From assembly GCF_003290025.1 (NCBI RefSeq), contig NZ_QNHG01000002.1, forward strand, positions 896,417-960,416: 64,000 bases of DNA, in the 5' to 3' direction. Position 1 is the first letter of the stretch. Every line of letters starts with the position of its first letter. Position numbers and translations under genes: made by a program. The stretch is from Pseudogemmobacter bohemicus. GTDB lineage: Bacteria; Pseudomonadota; Alphaproteobacteria; Rhodobacterales; Rhodobacteraceae. The notes under the pieces are model-generated. The model ran no database searches. It was not told where the DNA came from and saw only the letters and a list, made by a program, of their open reading frames with translations. This document shows positions 45,903 to 54,237 of the stretch, one piece after another.

Positions 45903-46770
45903 TCAGAACATCTTCATCAGGCGGATCTGGGCCACGGTGTCATATTCAAACCCGCCCTTCACATTGATGTCGCGGCCGATCATGCCCTGGAGCTGGAAAT
46001 CCTCGGTCAGGAAGGTCGAGCCATAGAGGTGGATCTGGTCGCGGTTGTTCTCCAGCCCGGTCTCGACGCCGTTGAACTTCTGCTCACCGCCGCGATGGCC
46101 GTTATAGCCGATGGCGATTGAGGTGGTCGGCGTGACCTGCTTCCTCAGCATCGCCTGGACCTGCCAGGAGGGCTCGCGCGAGACTTCGATGCCGTTCTCG
46201 TCATGGTCAAGGCTGAACGCCACATCGACGATGCCGTCGAGGTAAAAGCCGTTGCCAAGCCCCTGGATCAGCCCGACCTGGGGCGTGAACTGCCAGGTGC
46301 CCTCGCCAATGCCGACCGAGCCGAATTCATATTTCCCGGTGGGCGCGGTGACGAAAAGCGAGACGCCCGGCGTGGTGCCGGTTTCCGGGTTCGAGGGTTT
46401 CACCGGCCAATAGGTCAGGCCGAGGGTCAGATCGCCGATCCCTTCGGCCACCGGCTGATCCGCGCCGCCGATCCGGGCGGTCGGGATGCCGGAAATCGGC
46501 AGAACCACATTCCACAATACGGTCTCGCCGCCGAGATCGGCATACCAGAGCCCGCGCAGGATCGCGACATTGGCGCTGAACCTGGAATCCGGCACCTCGG
46601 TGCCGCCGACATGCAAAGTGTCAGAGCTCAGATGCTGAAAGTAGAACACCCCCAGCGTGGTGCCCAAAGGCATGATCGTATAATCGGCGGGGCCGACATC
46701 AATGGCCTCGCGCAGGCGTTGCCGCCAGCGCGAGGCCCGCCGCCAGCAGGCGGGTTGTCCGTCTCTTCAT
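45903..46770 (-). pseudogene. SphA/MetA-type outer-membrane protein, frameshifted after signal peptide
   Basis: The body (IDVGPADYTIMPLGTTLG, then FYFQHL, GGETVLWNVVLPISGI, LFVTAPTGKYE and a C-terminal beta-strand ending RLMKMF) matches the phenol-degradation meta-pathway outer-membrane family. Upstream, a good ribosome site and start at 46770 give a signal peptide (MKRRTTRLLAAGLALAA), but this frame stops at 46699 while the body is in another register; one added base near 46708 explains it. An internal Met at 46673 would give a protein without export signal. It may have taken up a hydrophobic substrate for the following enzymes. Confidence 0.7.
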
Positions 46771-46811
46771 GGTTTCCTCCCTGGTATGAAGCGCGTTTTG
46801 TCAGATGCCTG

Positions 46812-47348
46812 TCAGCCGCGTGGCGGCTGGTCGGGATGGGGGCTGGCCAGCGCATAGGCGCCCTTGTGGAACAGAAGCGGCGCATGGCCCTCGGTTGCAA
46901 AGCTCAGCACCCGGCCGATCAGGATCCAGTGATCGCCGCCATCAAGGATCTGATGGCGTTCGTATTCGATCAGCCCGCAGGTGCCGGGCAAAAGCGGCGC
47001 GCCGCCGGCACCGGTGCCGGTCCCGATCCCGTGGAAACGGTCCTCGGCGGGGCGGGCAAAGCGCTGCGACAGCGCGATCTGGTCATGCGCCAGGATATTC
47101 ACCGCGAAATGGCTTGCGGCCTCGAAGACCGCATAGCTGGACGAGGCTTTGATGATGCTCCACAGGATCAGCGGCGGGTCGAGCGAGAGCGCGCTGAAAC
47201 TGTTGACCGTGACGCCGATGCGCCGGCCGCCCGCTGCCGCCGTCATCACGGTGACGCCGGTGGGGAAATGGCCAAGGGCAGTGCGGAAGGCGCGTGTATC
47301 GAAACCGGTCTCATCGGGCGGAGCCGGCGGGGTGAAGGCGGCGGTCAT
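46812..47348 (-). CDS. flavin reductase (HpaC/HsaB-like)
   Basis: 178 residues of the flavin-reductase-like family: GHFPTGVTVMTA, VTVNSFSALSLDPPLILWSI and FAVNILAHDQ. It supplies FMNH2 or FADH2 to the oxygenase 72 bases upstream, as HsaB does for HsaA. It might also serve the luciferase-like and DszC-like enzymes at 15-22 kb, which have no reductase in their operon. Confidence 0.88.
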   Translation of the reverse strand: MTAAFTPPAPPDETGFDTRAFRTALGHFPTGVTVMTAAAGGRRIGVTVNSFSALSLDPPLILWSIIKASSSYAVFEAASHFAVNILAHDQIALSQRFARPAEDRFHGIGTGTGAGGAPLLPGTCGLIEYERHQILDGGDHWILIGRVLSFATEGHAPLLFHKGAYALASPHPDQPPRG

Positions 47349-47419
47349 GTCTGTCTCCCGATTTCTGGGGGATGGGGCCGGCCGGTGATGGGCCGGACCC
47401 GGGAAAGAGGCGGGCAGGC

Positions 47420-48592
47420 TCAGAACAGCGCGGGGTCGGGTTCCAGCCCCATCAGGGCGCGGCCAAGGATCTGGGCGCAGATGTTGTAATCGGTATAGGC
47501 ATGGGCGCCGGTCATATGGCTGTCGCGGAACAGGCGCTGCGCCTCGCTGTCATCGAACCAGGCTGTGCCGCCCGAGGCCGCGAAAAGCCGGTCGACCGCC
47601 TCGATGAAGATCCTGACCGCATAGGCCTGGTTGGTGCGCCAATACGCCATCTTTTCCGCATCCGGATAGACGCGGCGGGCGGCGTGGTCGCGCATGTCCT
47701 CCCAGGCCTTTTCCAGAAAAGCCCGGCCCGCCGCCACCTGATGCGCCGATTCCGCCAGCCGCATTGCCGCCGGGATGCTTTGCCCGACCTTTGCGCCGGT
47801 ATAGGCGCGGACACGGCCCTGGGTGCGGGTCTTGTAAAGCTCGATCATCCGTTCCGCGATGCCGAGACTGACGGCGGCGAAGCAGCTGGCGAAGACATAG
47901 ATAAAAGGCGTGAAATAGGTCTTGCTGTCAGGGTAAAGTGCCGCGCCGGCCGATTGCATCGACATCAGCGCAGGGACCGTTTCGATCCGGTGTTCGGGAA
48001 CGAAGACGCGGTCGACCACGATGGTTTTCGACCCCGAGCCGCGCATGCCTTTGGCGAACCAGGTGTCGCGGATGGTGTAATCCCTGCGCGGCAACACGGC
48101 GAAGGAATAGGCCTTGCCCTGGGGTGTGGCGCGCAGAAAGCCAAGGATCGCCCATTGCGCATGGTCCGACCCGCTGGACCAGCCGAATTCGCCGGAAAAT
48201 GTGATGCCGCCTTCGGTCTCTTCGGCGCGGCCATAAGGGGCGATGGAGCTGGAGGCCACCACATCGGGATCTGCCGCCCAAAGTTCGTCCTGCAGCTCTT
48301 TTGAACAGATCGCCAGCTGATGGCTGTGCTGCGCCAGCAAAGAGAACGCCCAAGCGGTCGAACCACAGGCGCCGGCAATCGCCGCGATGCAGTTTTCAAA
48401 TTCCGGCACCGGCATTTCCAGCCCGCCATAGGCTTTCGGCTGGAAGGCACGATGCAGGCCGGTGGTCTTCAAAAGCGCGATATTCCCGGCCGGGACCATG
48501 CGGTTTTCCTCGGCGAGGCTCGCACGGGCGGCGATTTCGGGCAGGACGGCTTTGACGCGGTCAAGCATCGTCAGGGGCTGGTCAAGCATCAT
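47420..48592 (-). CDS. flavin-dependent aromatic hydroxylase (HsaA-like)
   Basis: 390 residues with the acyl-CoA dehydrogenase fold of two-component phenol hydroxylases: FQPKAYGGLEMPVPEFENCI, CGSTAWAFSLLAQHSHQL, then WFAKGMRGSGSKTIVVD and a C-terminal helical domain ending HAYTDYNICAQILG. HsaA-type enzymes ortho-hydroxylate a phenol to a catechol using flavin from a separate reductase, here the adjacent gene. The extradiol dioxygenase and hydrolase in the same run would cleave and split that catechol. Confidence 0.87.
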   Translation of the reverse strand: MMLDQPLTMLDRVKAVLPEIAARASLAEENRMVPAGNIALLKTTGLHRAFQPKAYGGLEMPVPEFENCIAAIAGACGSTAWAFSLLAQHSHQLAICSKELQDELWAADPDVVASSSIAPYGRAEETEGGITFSGEFGWSSGSDHAQWAILGFLRATPQGKAYSFAVLPRRDYTIRDTWFAKGMRGSGSKTIVVDRVFVPEHRIETVPALMSMQSAGAALYPDSKTYFTPFIYVFASCFAAVSLGIAERMIELYKTRTQGRVRAYTGAKVGQSIPAAMRLAESAHQVAAGRAFLEKAWEDMRDHAARRVYPDAEKMAYWRTNQAYAVRIFIEAVDRLFAASGGTAWFDDSEAQRLFRDSHMTGAHAYTDYNICAQILGRALMGLEPDPALF

Positions 48593-48624
48593 TACTCTCC
48601 TGTTGGTTTTGTTTTGGGGCTGGC

Positions 48625-49308
48625 TCAGGCGCGGGCGAGAAACGCGGTCGCGGCTTGCAAAAAGCGCGGATCCTCGGTCAGGCCGATATGGCCGGCGCCG
48701 TCGATCTGCAGATATTCAGCGCGGGGCATCGCGGCGCGCAGCCTGGTGTCGGGCATGGCGACAGTGTCGTCGCGACTGTTGACGATCAGCACCGGGGCGC
48801 GGGCCAGGGCCAGCCGCGCCTCGTCCAGCTGTGGATTGGCAGGGCGTTGCAGGATTGCGGCAAGGCATAGCGGGTCGCTCTGGCTTTTCGCGGCATAGGT
48901 CAGCAGCGCGGCGATGCCGGGCGCGGCGGGGGGCTTGCCGGCCAGTGCGACCAGCAGCGCCGGGCCTGCGGCTTCGGGCGCGAAGATATTGTCGCCAATG
49001 CCGCCCAGCACGAGGTGACCATTGGCCCGGGGCTTTCGTGCCTCCAGCTCCAAAAGCAGCTTGGCTCCAAGCGAGAAGCCGATGGCGCCATAAAGATCCG
49101 CAGGCAGGATCCGCGTAAGGTCCGAGGCCAGATCGGCGTAAGCCGCCGGATCATGCGCGCCGCCCGCCGGCCCATGGCCCGGCAGATCGACCGCAACTGG
49201 GGTGAAGCCCGCCGTTTCCAGCGCGCGCTCCCAGCCCGCCAGGGGCCAGGTCGCCTGGCCCGAGCCGCCCCAGCCATGCACCAGCGCAACCTTGCGCCCG
49301 CCGCTCAT
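48625..49308 (-). CDS. alpha/beta hydrolase (meta-cleavage-product hydrolase candidate)
   Basis: 227 residues starting at the ATG overlapping the upstream gene's stop. Nucleophile elbow GFSLG, oxyanion region LVHGWGGSG, and late Asp/His in VLIVNSRDD and GAGHIGL, so the catalytic triad is complete. In this setting it could hydrolyse the ring-cleavage product (HsaD role), although its short length is closer to lipase/esterase-type hydrolases. Confidence 0.75.
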   Translation of the reverse strand: MSGGRKVALVHGWGGSGQATWPLAGWERALETAGFTPVAVDLPGHGPAGGAHDPAAYADLASDLTRILPADLYGAIGFSLGAKLLLELEARKPRANGHLVLGGIGDNIFAPEAAGPALLVALAGKPPAAPGIAALLTYAAKSQSDPLCLAAILQRPANPQLDEARLALARAPVLIVNSRDDTVAMPDTRLRAAMPRAEYLQIDGAGHIGLTEDPRFLQAATAFLARA

Positions 49309-49764
49309 GCGCCCGTCCCCGAAGTTGCTCTGGTGGCGGAAGTCTGCGCGCGGGCGAGGTCGGGCGTGTCGGCACCGGCAAATATCCGCAGCCCCTCGAC
49401 TCGGGCAAACCGCCATTCCCCGCCGGATTGCACGCAGTCAAACTTGAAATCGCACAGTGTCGACGGGGCACCCAGCGGTATCGGCCAGGCGCCATAGCCC
49501 GAGAACACCGTGATGGTGATCCGGACCAATGCGCGGCCCTCGCCGGAGTCGACGAGGCGCAGGTTGCTGCAAAGATGGCGGGTGGCGCTCGGCGAAGTAG
49601 CGGATCAGGGCATCCCTGCCCCGGGCTTCAAAGCTCCCGATCACCAGGGTGCCATCCGGCGTAAAGAAATCCGGGCCGGGGCTGTCGCTCTGTTCATCAA
49701 TCACCGCCCAGAAACGGTGGATCAGATCGGCCAGCAGAATATGGGTGTCGGGCGTGATCGCCAT
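49305..49764 (-). pseudogene. SnoaL/NTF2-like protein, frameshifted
   Basis: The first frame (ITPDTHILLADLIHRFWAVI, then FFTPDGTLVIGSFEARGRDA and IRYFAERH) and a second frame (ATRHLCSNLRLVDSGEG, then ITITVFSGYG and WRFARVEGLRIFAG) join into one NTF2-like protein of about 152 residues if one base is restored near 49590. Such proteins often act in aromatic or steroid degradation. Its stop overlaps the hydrolase start (ATGA). Confidence 0.7.
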
Positions 49765-49827
49765 TCTCTCCTCCCTTGATATGTCGTGCTGCCCGCCCCT
49801 CCTCCAAAGGACGGGCAGCGGGGCCGG

Positions 49828-50742
49828 TTACGAGCCGGTGGTCATAAAGGTCTCGGCCATCTCATAGCCCCAGCCGTTCATCACATCGGGCATCTGCTCG
49901 GGGCGGATATCGGTATAGAGCGGCGGCGTATCCGGCGCGAACTGCTCCATCCCCGAGGAGAATTCGTTGCGATTGCCAAAGGGATCAAAGGCATAGGCAT
50001 AGTTGTTGGTGCCAAAGCCGGTCGATTTTCCGAGGCCCGCATTGTGCCGCCCCGGCCCGAATTCCCAGCGGTGGCCGGTATCCATCAACCGGTCCGAGAG
50101 GCGGAAGTAATGGTTGCCGTCCTCGGCCGCGAAGGCGACATGGTGCAGGCGGTCTTTCGGATTGACGCCGCGCATATAGGCGATGTCGTGGTCGTAATCG
50201 GAACCCCGCAGCCAGACGCCGCCCGGCTCGCCATTGACCGAGATGTTCAGCGAGGATTTGAAACCGATCTTCACGAGGAAATCACGCATCACCACGGGCG
50301 AAACCTCGCCCAGCAGATTGATATGATCCATGTCGCCCGGCGCATGGCTGCCGTCCGAGGCGAAATCGCTGATCCCGGCGCGGCGGGTTTTGGTGCCGGT
50401 GGCCAGCCGCATCCTATGGCCCGAGGGCAGGGCAAAGCACAAAGCTGCGCCCTCGCCGGGGCGGCTGTCGCCCGAGTGACGCTCATGCGCGACGCCCTCA
50501 TCGGTCAGGATCCGGGCCACGCGGGTCAGGTCTTCCTCGTCATCGACGCCGAAGGTGAAATTGTCGACGCTGCGATTGCCCAGAACCAGCGTCAGATCGG
50601 CGGCATCGTCGCGACAGGCGAGGTGGATGCGCTTCTTGTCCTGCGACAGCACGTTCAGGCTGAGCACGTCACGATACCAGGTCAGTGCCTTTTCAAGATC
50701 GCTGACATAGATCGCGGCGTGGTCGATGCGGTTGATTGCCAT
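49828..50742 (-). CDS. extradiol (type I, VOC-fold) ring-cleavage dioxygenase
   Basis: The start has GGGAGGA; 304 residues of two VOC modules. The Fe(II) ligands of type I extradiol dioxygenases are visible: His in MDHINLLG, His in RLHHVAFA, Glu in NRNEFSSG, with a Tyr in the second module. It would cleave a catechol next to its hydroxyl groups (BphC/HsaC/DmpB role). It is the first gene of the meta-cleavage run, divergent from the TetR gene. Confidence 0.88.
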   Translation of the reverse strand: MAINRIDHAAIYVSDLEKALTWYRDVLSLNVLSQDKKRIHLACRDDAADLTLVLGNRSVDNFTFGVDDEEDLTRVARILTDEGVAHERHSGDSRPGEGAALCFALPSGHRMRLATGTKTRRAGISDFASDGSHAPGDMDHINLLGEVSPVVMRDFLVKIGFKSSLNISVNGEPGGVWLRGSDYDHDIAYMRGVNPKDRLHHVAFAAEDGNHYFRLSDRLMDTGHRWEFGPGRHNAGLGKSTGFGTNNYAYAFDPFGNRNEFSSGMEQFAPDTPPLYTDIRPEQMPDVMNGWGYEMAETFMTTGS

Positions 50743-51347
50743 GTGGTCCTCCCATTGGTCCAGGATGCGCGGCATCGGTCGGCGGCTGCCGGGCGGTCCG
50801 CGTTTGCGGTTGGCTGAAACCCGCGCGCCGACAGGATCCGGCGGCGTCAGGTTCTGGAAATCATTGAATTATCTGCGCGGACGGCGCAGGGTCGCGCCTC
50901 GCGGTGATGCTCTGTTCAGGGCAGAGCTATGTCCTGTCTTGCATTCCGGTGATCCTCCCCTTGCCAGTCCTCCCCGGCCGGCTTTCGTGCCGGAGGTTCG
51001 CCCCGGTGAATTCATATTGTGATTAAAGATCATTATGACAGTATGTCATTTTTGATCGTGCTGAAAAATGTGACACCGGGATGACGGGCCGGGGGCCATG
51101 ACCGGCCAGCGGGAAGTGCCGGCGGCGGACGATGAAAGATATGTATTTCAAAGTGTTGTTTGCCCGGAGCCAGGGGCATCCGCCAGTTCCTTCCTGCGAC
51201 GACCGGGGCCGCCACAGAGCCGCACCACGCGGGGAGTTCCGGTCACGCGCCGGGTCAATCGGCTGGGGGCGGCTGCCACGGCTCTGGCAATCGCCGGTGG
51301 TTCGGGTATCAGGTGGGGGCGATCAGACCGCTGATGCAGGAAGAAGA
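50743..51347. other. 605-base divergent control region
   Basis: No gene is seen. The AT-rich middle (51008-51065) contains the palindrome described separately and probably the promoters of the dioxygenase operon and tetR. The rest is G/C-rich without recognisable features. Confidence 0.5.
51035..51049. promoter_or_regulatory. palindrome ATGACA-GTA-TGTCAT, candidate TetR operator
   Basis: A perfect dyad with GATCA/TGATC flanks one base out of register, lying in the most AT-rich part of the divergent region ~290 bases from both genes. Its size suits a TetR-family dimer. Confidence 0.55.
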
Positions 51348-52082
51348 ATGGCTCCGACCGGACCGCGCCGCGCTGCGGCGGGTACAACCCGATCCGTCAA
51401 TCTGGAACGCCGTGCCGAGATCGGCGCCGAGCGGCGGGCGCGTTCGCGCAACGCGATCCTTGTCGCGGCCTGCCGGCTTTACGGCACTCAGGCCGGTCAG
51501 GCGACAAGGATCGAGGATATCTGTGGCGAGGCCGGCATCGCACGTGGCACCTTCTACAACCATTTCACCGATCTGGAACAGCTGCGCCATGAGCTGCTGG
51601 ATGAGCTGACCCGCGAATTCGACCGCGCCGTCCATCTGACTTTCGACCAGCTTGAAGGGCCGGTCGAGCAGACCTCGGTTGCGGTGCGCTATTATCTGCA
51701 TGCGGCGGCCAAGAACCCGGAATGGGGCTGGGCAATGGTGAATACCGGCACGCCCGGGCATATTTTCGGCAAGACGGTCTGGCAGAACTCTTATCTGACG
51801 CTGAAAGACGCGATTGATGCCGGCGCCTTCCGGCTGCGCGATGCAGCAACCGGGCGCGATATTCTGATGGGGACGATCAGCGCGGCGACCGTTTCGATTC
51901 TGCGCGGCGATATGTCGGAAGGCTATCCCGAGGAAATCGCAGAGCATATCCTGATGTCCTTCGGGTTGGGCGACTGCGCGGCAGAGGTTGTGAGCCGCCC
52001 GCTGCCGGTGCTGCCGGCGATTGCACATGAGATCATCGTGATCGCCAATATGCCGGCGCTTGGTGATATCGGGCGGGCGTAG
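51348..52082 (+). CDS. TetR-family regulator
   Basis: Start at the ATG 51348 with AGGAAGA; 244 residues. The N-terminal HTH is clear (ATRIEDICGEAGIARGTFYNHF after an ~35-residue basic extension), followed by a helical ligand-binding domain. It is divergent from the dioxygenase operon and probably represses it until an aromatic inducer binds. Confidence 0.88.
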   Translation: MAPTGPRRAAAGTTRSVNLERRAEIGAERRARSRNAILVAACRLYGTQAGQATRIEDICGEAGIARGTFYNHFTDLEQLRHELLDELTREFDRAVHLTFDQLEGPVEQTSVAVRYYLHAAAKNPEWGWAMVNTGTPGHIFGKTVWQNSYLTLKDAIDAGAFRLRDAATGRDILMGTISAATVSILRGDMSEGYPEEIAEHILMSFGLGDCAAEVVSRPLPVLPAIAHEIIVIANMPALGDIGRA

Positions 52083-52099
52083 CCGGACCCGGCCCGTGA

Positions 52100-53173
52100 T
52101 CAGCCCGTGATCAGCCCGAAGAGATGCGCCGGCGCATTGGCGGCGCGCATCCGCGACAGCGCCTCCTCGCCCTCGTTCAGCCGGTTCAGCGCCTTCAGGC
52201 ACATCAGATATTCGAAATCCATCCAATAGGCATAGATATCGAACCACAGGAACAGCCGCGTCCGCGCCGGCAGCGGGATCTTCAGCCCTTCACGCGCGAG
52301 GATCAGGGCCATTTCGCAGCGCCCCTCGGCCCGCAAGAGCTGCACCAGCTGGAACAGGCATTCGGCGCGGTCGGGGCAGACCTCATGGCCTTTCATAAAG
52401 GCCTGGATGGCGCCCTCGGTATCGCTGGTGCGGCGCAACTCGATCCCGAGACCCATCCAGGACAGGTAAATCTCATCTTTCCAGCCGCCAAGGTCGATCC
52501 GGCGGCGATACCAGTGGATCGCCTCATGCGGGGCGCCGGCATCGCGCCAGGAATTGGCGCAGTAAAAGGCATAGCGCGGCAGCAGATCGCGGTCGGCATC
52601 GGGCAGGTTCGCCACCGCTTTCGCCAGCATATTGGCGTCGCGCAGAAAGGTGACCGGATCGCGCGAGCGCGCGCCCGCTGATCGGCTGATCACCGCGTAA
52701 TCGCCCGGGACATGCAGCACTTTCTCGGGCCCCGCGCCCCGAAAATACAGCCCCTCATGCACCACGCCGCGCCAGCGGTAACGGCCGTCATTCCTCAGGA
52801 TCAGCTTGGTCGGGTAGGTGACGGCGCCGCGCTTCATGTTCAGGGTCAGCGAGTCGCAATCCTGCGGCATCCCGGGCAGCTTCCCCTCGAACCCGTCATC
52901 CGCATCAAAAATCAGCGCGAATTCGGCGCGGCCCTCGGCATCCTCAAGCGCATACTGGCGGTTGGCGCCGAAATTTTCCCAGTCGCGAAAGGCCAGCAAT
53001 CCGGGGATGCCGCGCGCCGCGAAGAAATCGCGGATGATCTGCTGCGTCGCATCGCGTGAGCCGGTATCATGGATCACCCAGGTCGAAATCGTCACATGGT
53101 CGAGGATATTCGCCAGTGTCGCCGCGATGATTGGCGCTTCGTCGCGCACGATCATATTGAGACAGAGATCCAT
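52100..53173 (-). CDS. glycosyltransferase family 2 protein with TPR-like C-terminus
   Basis: The start at 53173 has a G-rich ribosome site; 357 residues. N-terminal GT2 domain: LCLNMIVRDEAPIIAATLAN, a nucleotide-sugar site with FALIFDADDGFEG (D-x-D) and WRGVVHEGLYF. The C-terminal half contains TPR-like helix pairs (EAIHWYRRRIDLGG and AIQAFMKGHEVCPDRAECLF). It has no membrane segment. It probably modifies a cell-surface glycan or protein; it looks unrelated to the catabolic genes around it. Confidence 0.85.
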   Translation of the reverse strand: MDLCLNMIVRDEAPIIAATLANILDHVTISTWVIHDTGSRDATQQIIRDFFAARGIPGLLAFRDWENFGANRQYALEDAEGRAEFALIFDADDGFEGKLPGMPQDCDSLTLNMKRGAVTYPTKLILRNDGRYRWRGVVHEGLYFRGAGPEKVLHVPGDYAVISRSAGARSRDPVTFLRDANMLAKAVANLPDADRDLLPRYAFYCANSWRDAGAPHEAIHWYRRRIDLGGWKDEIYLSWMGLGIELRRTSDTEGAIQAFMKGHEVCPDRAECLFQLVQLLRAEGRCEMALILAREGLKIPLPARTRLFLWFDIYAYWMDFEYLMCLKALNRLNEGEEALSRMRAANAPAHLFGLITG

Positions 53174-53246
53174 CCTCACCCCCTTGCCACCTGCGCCTGC
53201 TATAGCGCGGAACAGAGATGGGGCGAAGGGGCCTCGGATCCGGAGT

Positions 53247-53522
53247 TCAGGTGGCGCGCGCCTTGTGGGCGGCGATCTCATAACGGATGCGGGCGCGTTT
53301 ATAGGCGTCGAAAATCGCCATGGCCCAGACGAAGAAGCCGCCGGCATAGCGCCCGACGAATGAGATATCCGGCCCGGCGGTGATCAGGGTGAAACCGCCG
53401 AGGAGGAAGATGAAGAAGAGAAAAATCAGCCCGCGCTGTGGCTCGCCATTCCAGACCTGGCCAGAGCCCGGGAGCACGATGGAAGAGGCCAGCACGATAT
53501 AGGGATTGGGTGGGGTTTTCAT
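53247..53522 (-). CDS. small membrane protein, 91 aa
   Basis: Starts MKTPPNPYIVLASS at the ATG overlapping the upstream stop (ATGA). Two hydrophobic segments (IFLFFIFLLGGFTLITAG and GRYAGGFFVWAMAIF) follow a conserved LPGSGQVWNGEPQRGL loop, a pattern of TM2-like small membrane proteins. A basic C-terminal tail ends it. It is last in the APC-permease run. Function unknown. Confidence 0.65.
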   Translation of the reverse strand: MKTPPNPYIVLASSIVLPGSGQVWNGEPQRGLIFLFFIFLLGGFTLITAGPDISFVGRYAGGFFVWAMAIFDAYKRARIRYEIAAHKARAT

Positions 53523-54220
53523 GCGGTTTTCCCTGTGTTCTCTTGCCTGTTCTGCCACGCAGCCCCGGCGAGGATATCGGCGCGCAGATCGGCCAGCGCA
53601 TCCAGAAGCGGCGCGAGGGTTTCGGGCTCCAGCGGCTCTTTCCCCATCTCGGCCTCGCGAAAGATAAGATAGCGGCCTCGCTCGGCCTCATCGGCGAAAA
53701 AGGTCAGACGCAGCCCCTCGGGCGCGAGGATCAGCTCTTTGATCCTGGGATCCTGCAACAGATGCAGGTGGCGAAACAGAAGATCGGCCTCGTCCGGCGA
53801 CAGCGCGCGTTCGCTGCGCAGGCTGGCATCAAAGGGGAAATCCTGCGGCAGAATGGTCTGATGCGGCAATGCGTCAAAGGTGGAAAACGGCTCGACGCCT
53901 CTCGGGCGGACCATCAGGTCGATCCGCTGCGAGACCGGCAGCGCCCCGGGCTGGGTGATCAGCAGCCAGAGCGTGGGCAGCTTTCTCCAGGTCAGCGTGT
54001 CGGGGACCAGTTGCAGATCGGTCAGCACGCCGCCGATCTGGCCCGAGACCCGCGCAAAGCCCGTGGGCATCACCGCGCGCCTGAGCGCGGTCATATGCGG
54101 GGTGATCAGCTCAAAATACCCCTCGCGCCAGGCGCGACGTGCGCGGGTGGCGCGTGAAAGACGGAGGGCCAGGATGACCAGCCCTCCGCCAAGGATCAGG
54201 GCGATGATGCCCGCTTGCAT
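53519..54220 (-). CDS. membrane-anchored protein of unknown function, 233 aa
   Basis: The start at 54220 (MQAGIIALILGGG) lies 18 bases after the permease stop. One N-terminal transmembrane anchor, then a soluble domain of ~200 residues without recognised motifs. Coupled by ATGA overlap to the 91-residue membrane protein. Function unknown. Confidence 0.65.
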   Translation of the reverse strand: MQAGIIALILGGGLVILALRLSRATRARRAWREGYFELITPHMTALRRAVMPTGFARVSGQIGGVLTDLQLVPDTLTWRKLPTLWLLITQPGALPVSQRIDLMVRPRGVEPFSTFDALPHQTILPQDFPFDASLRSERALSPDEADLLFRHLHLLQDPRIKELILAPEGLRLTFFADEAERGRYLIFREAEMGKEPLEPETLAPLLDALADLRADILAGAAWQNRQENTGKTA

Positions 54221-54237
54221 CTCAATACCTGCCCAAT

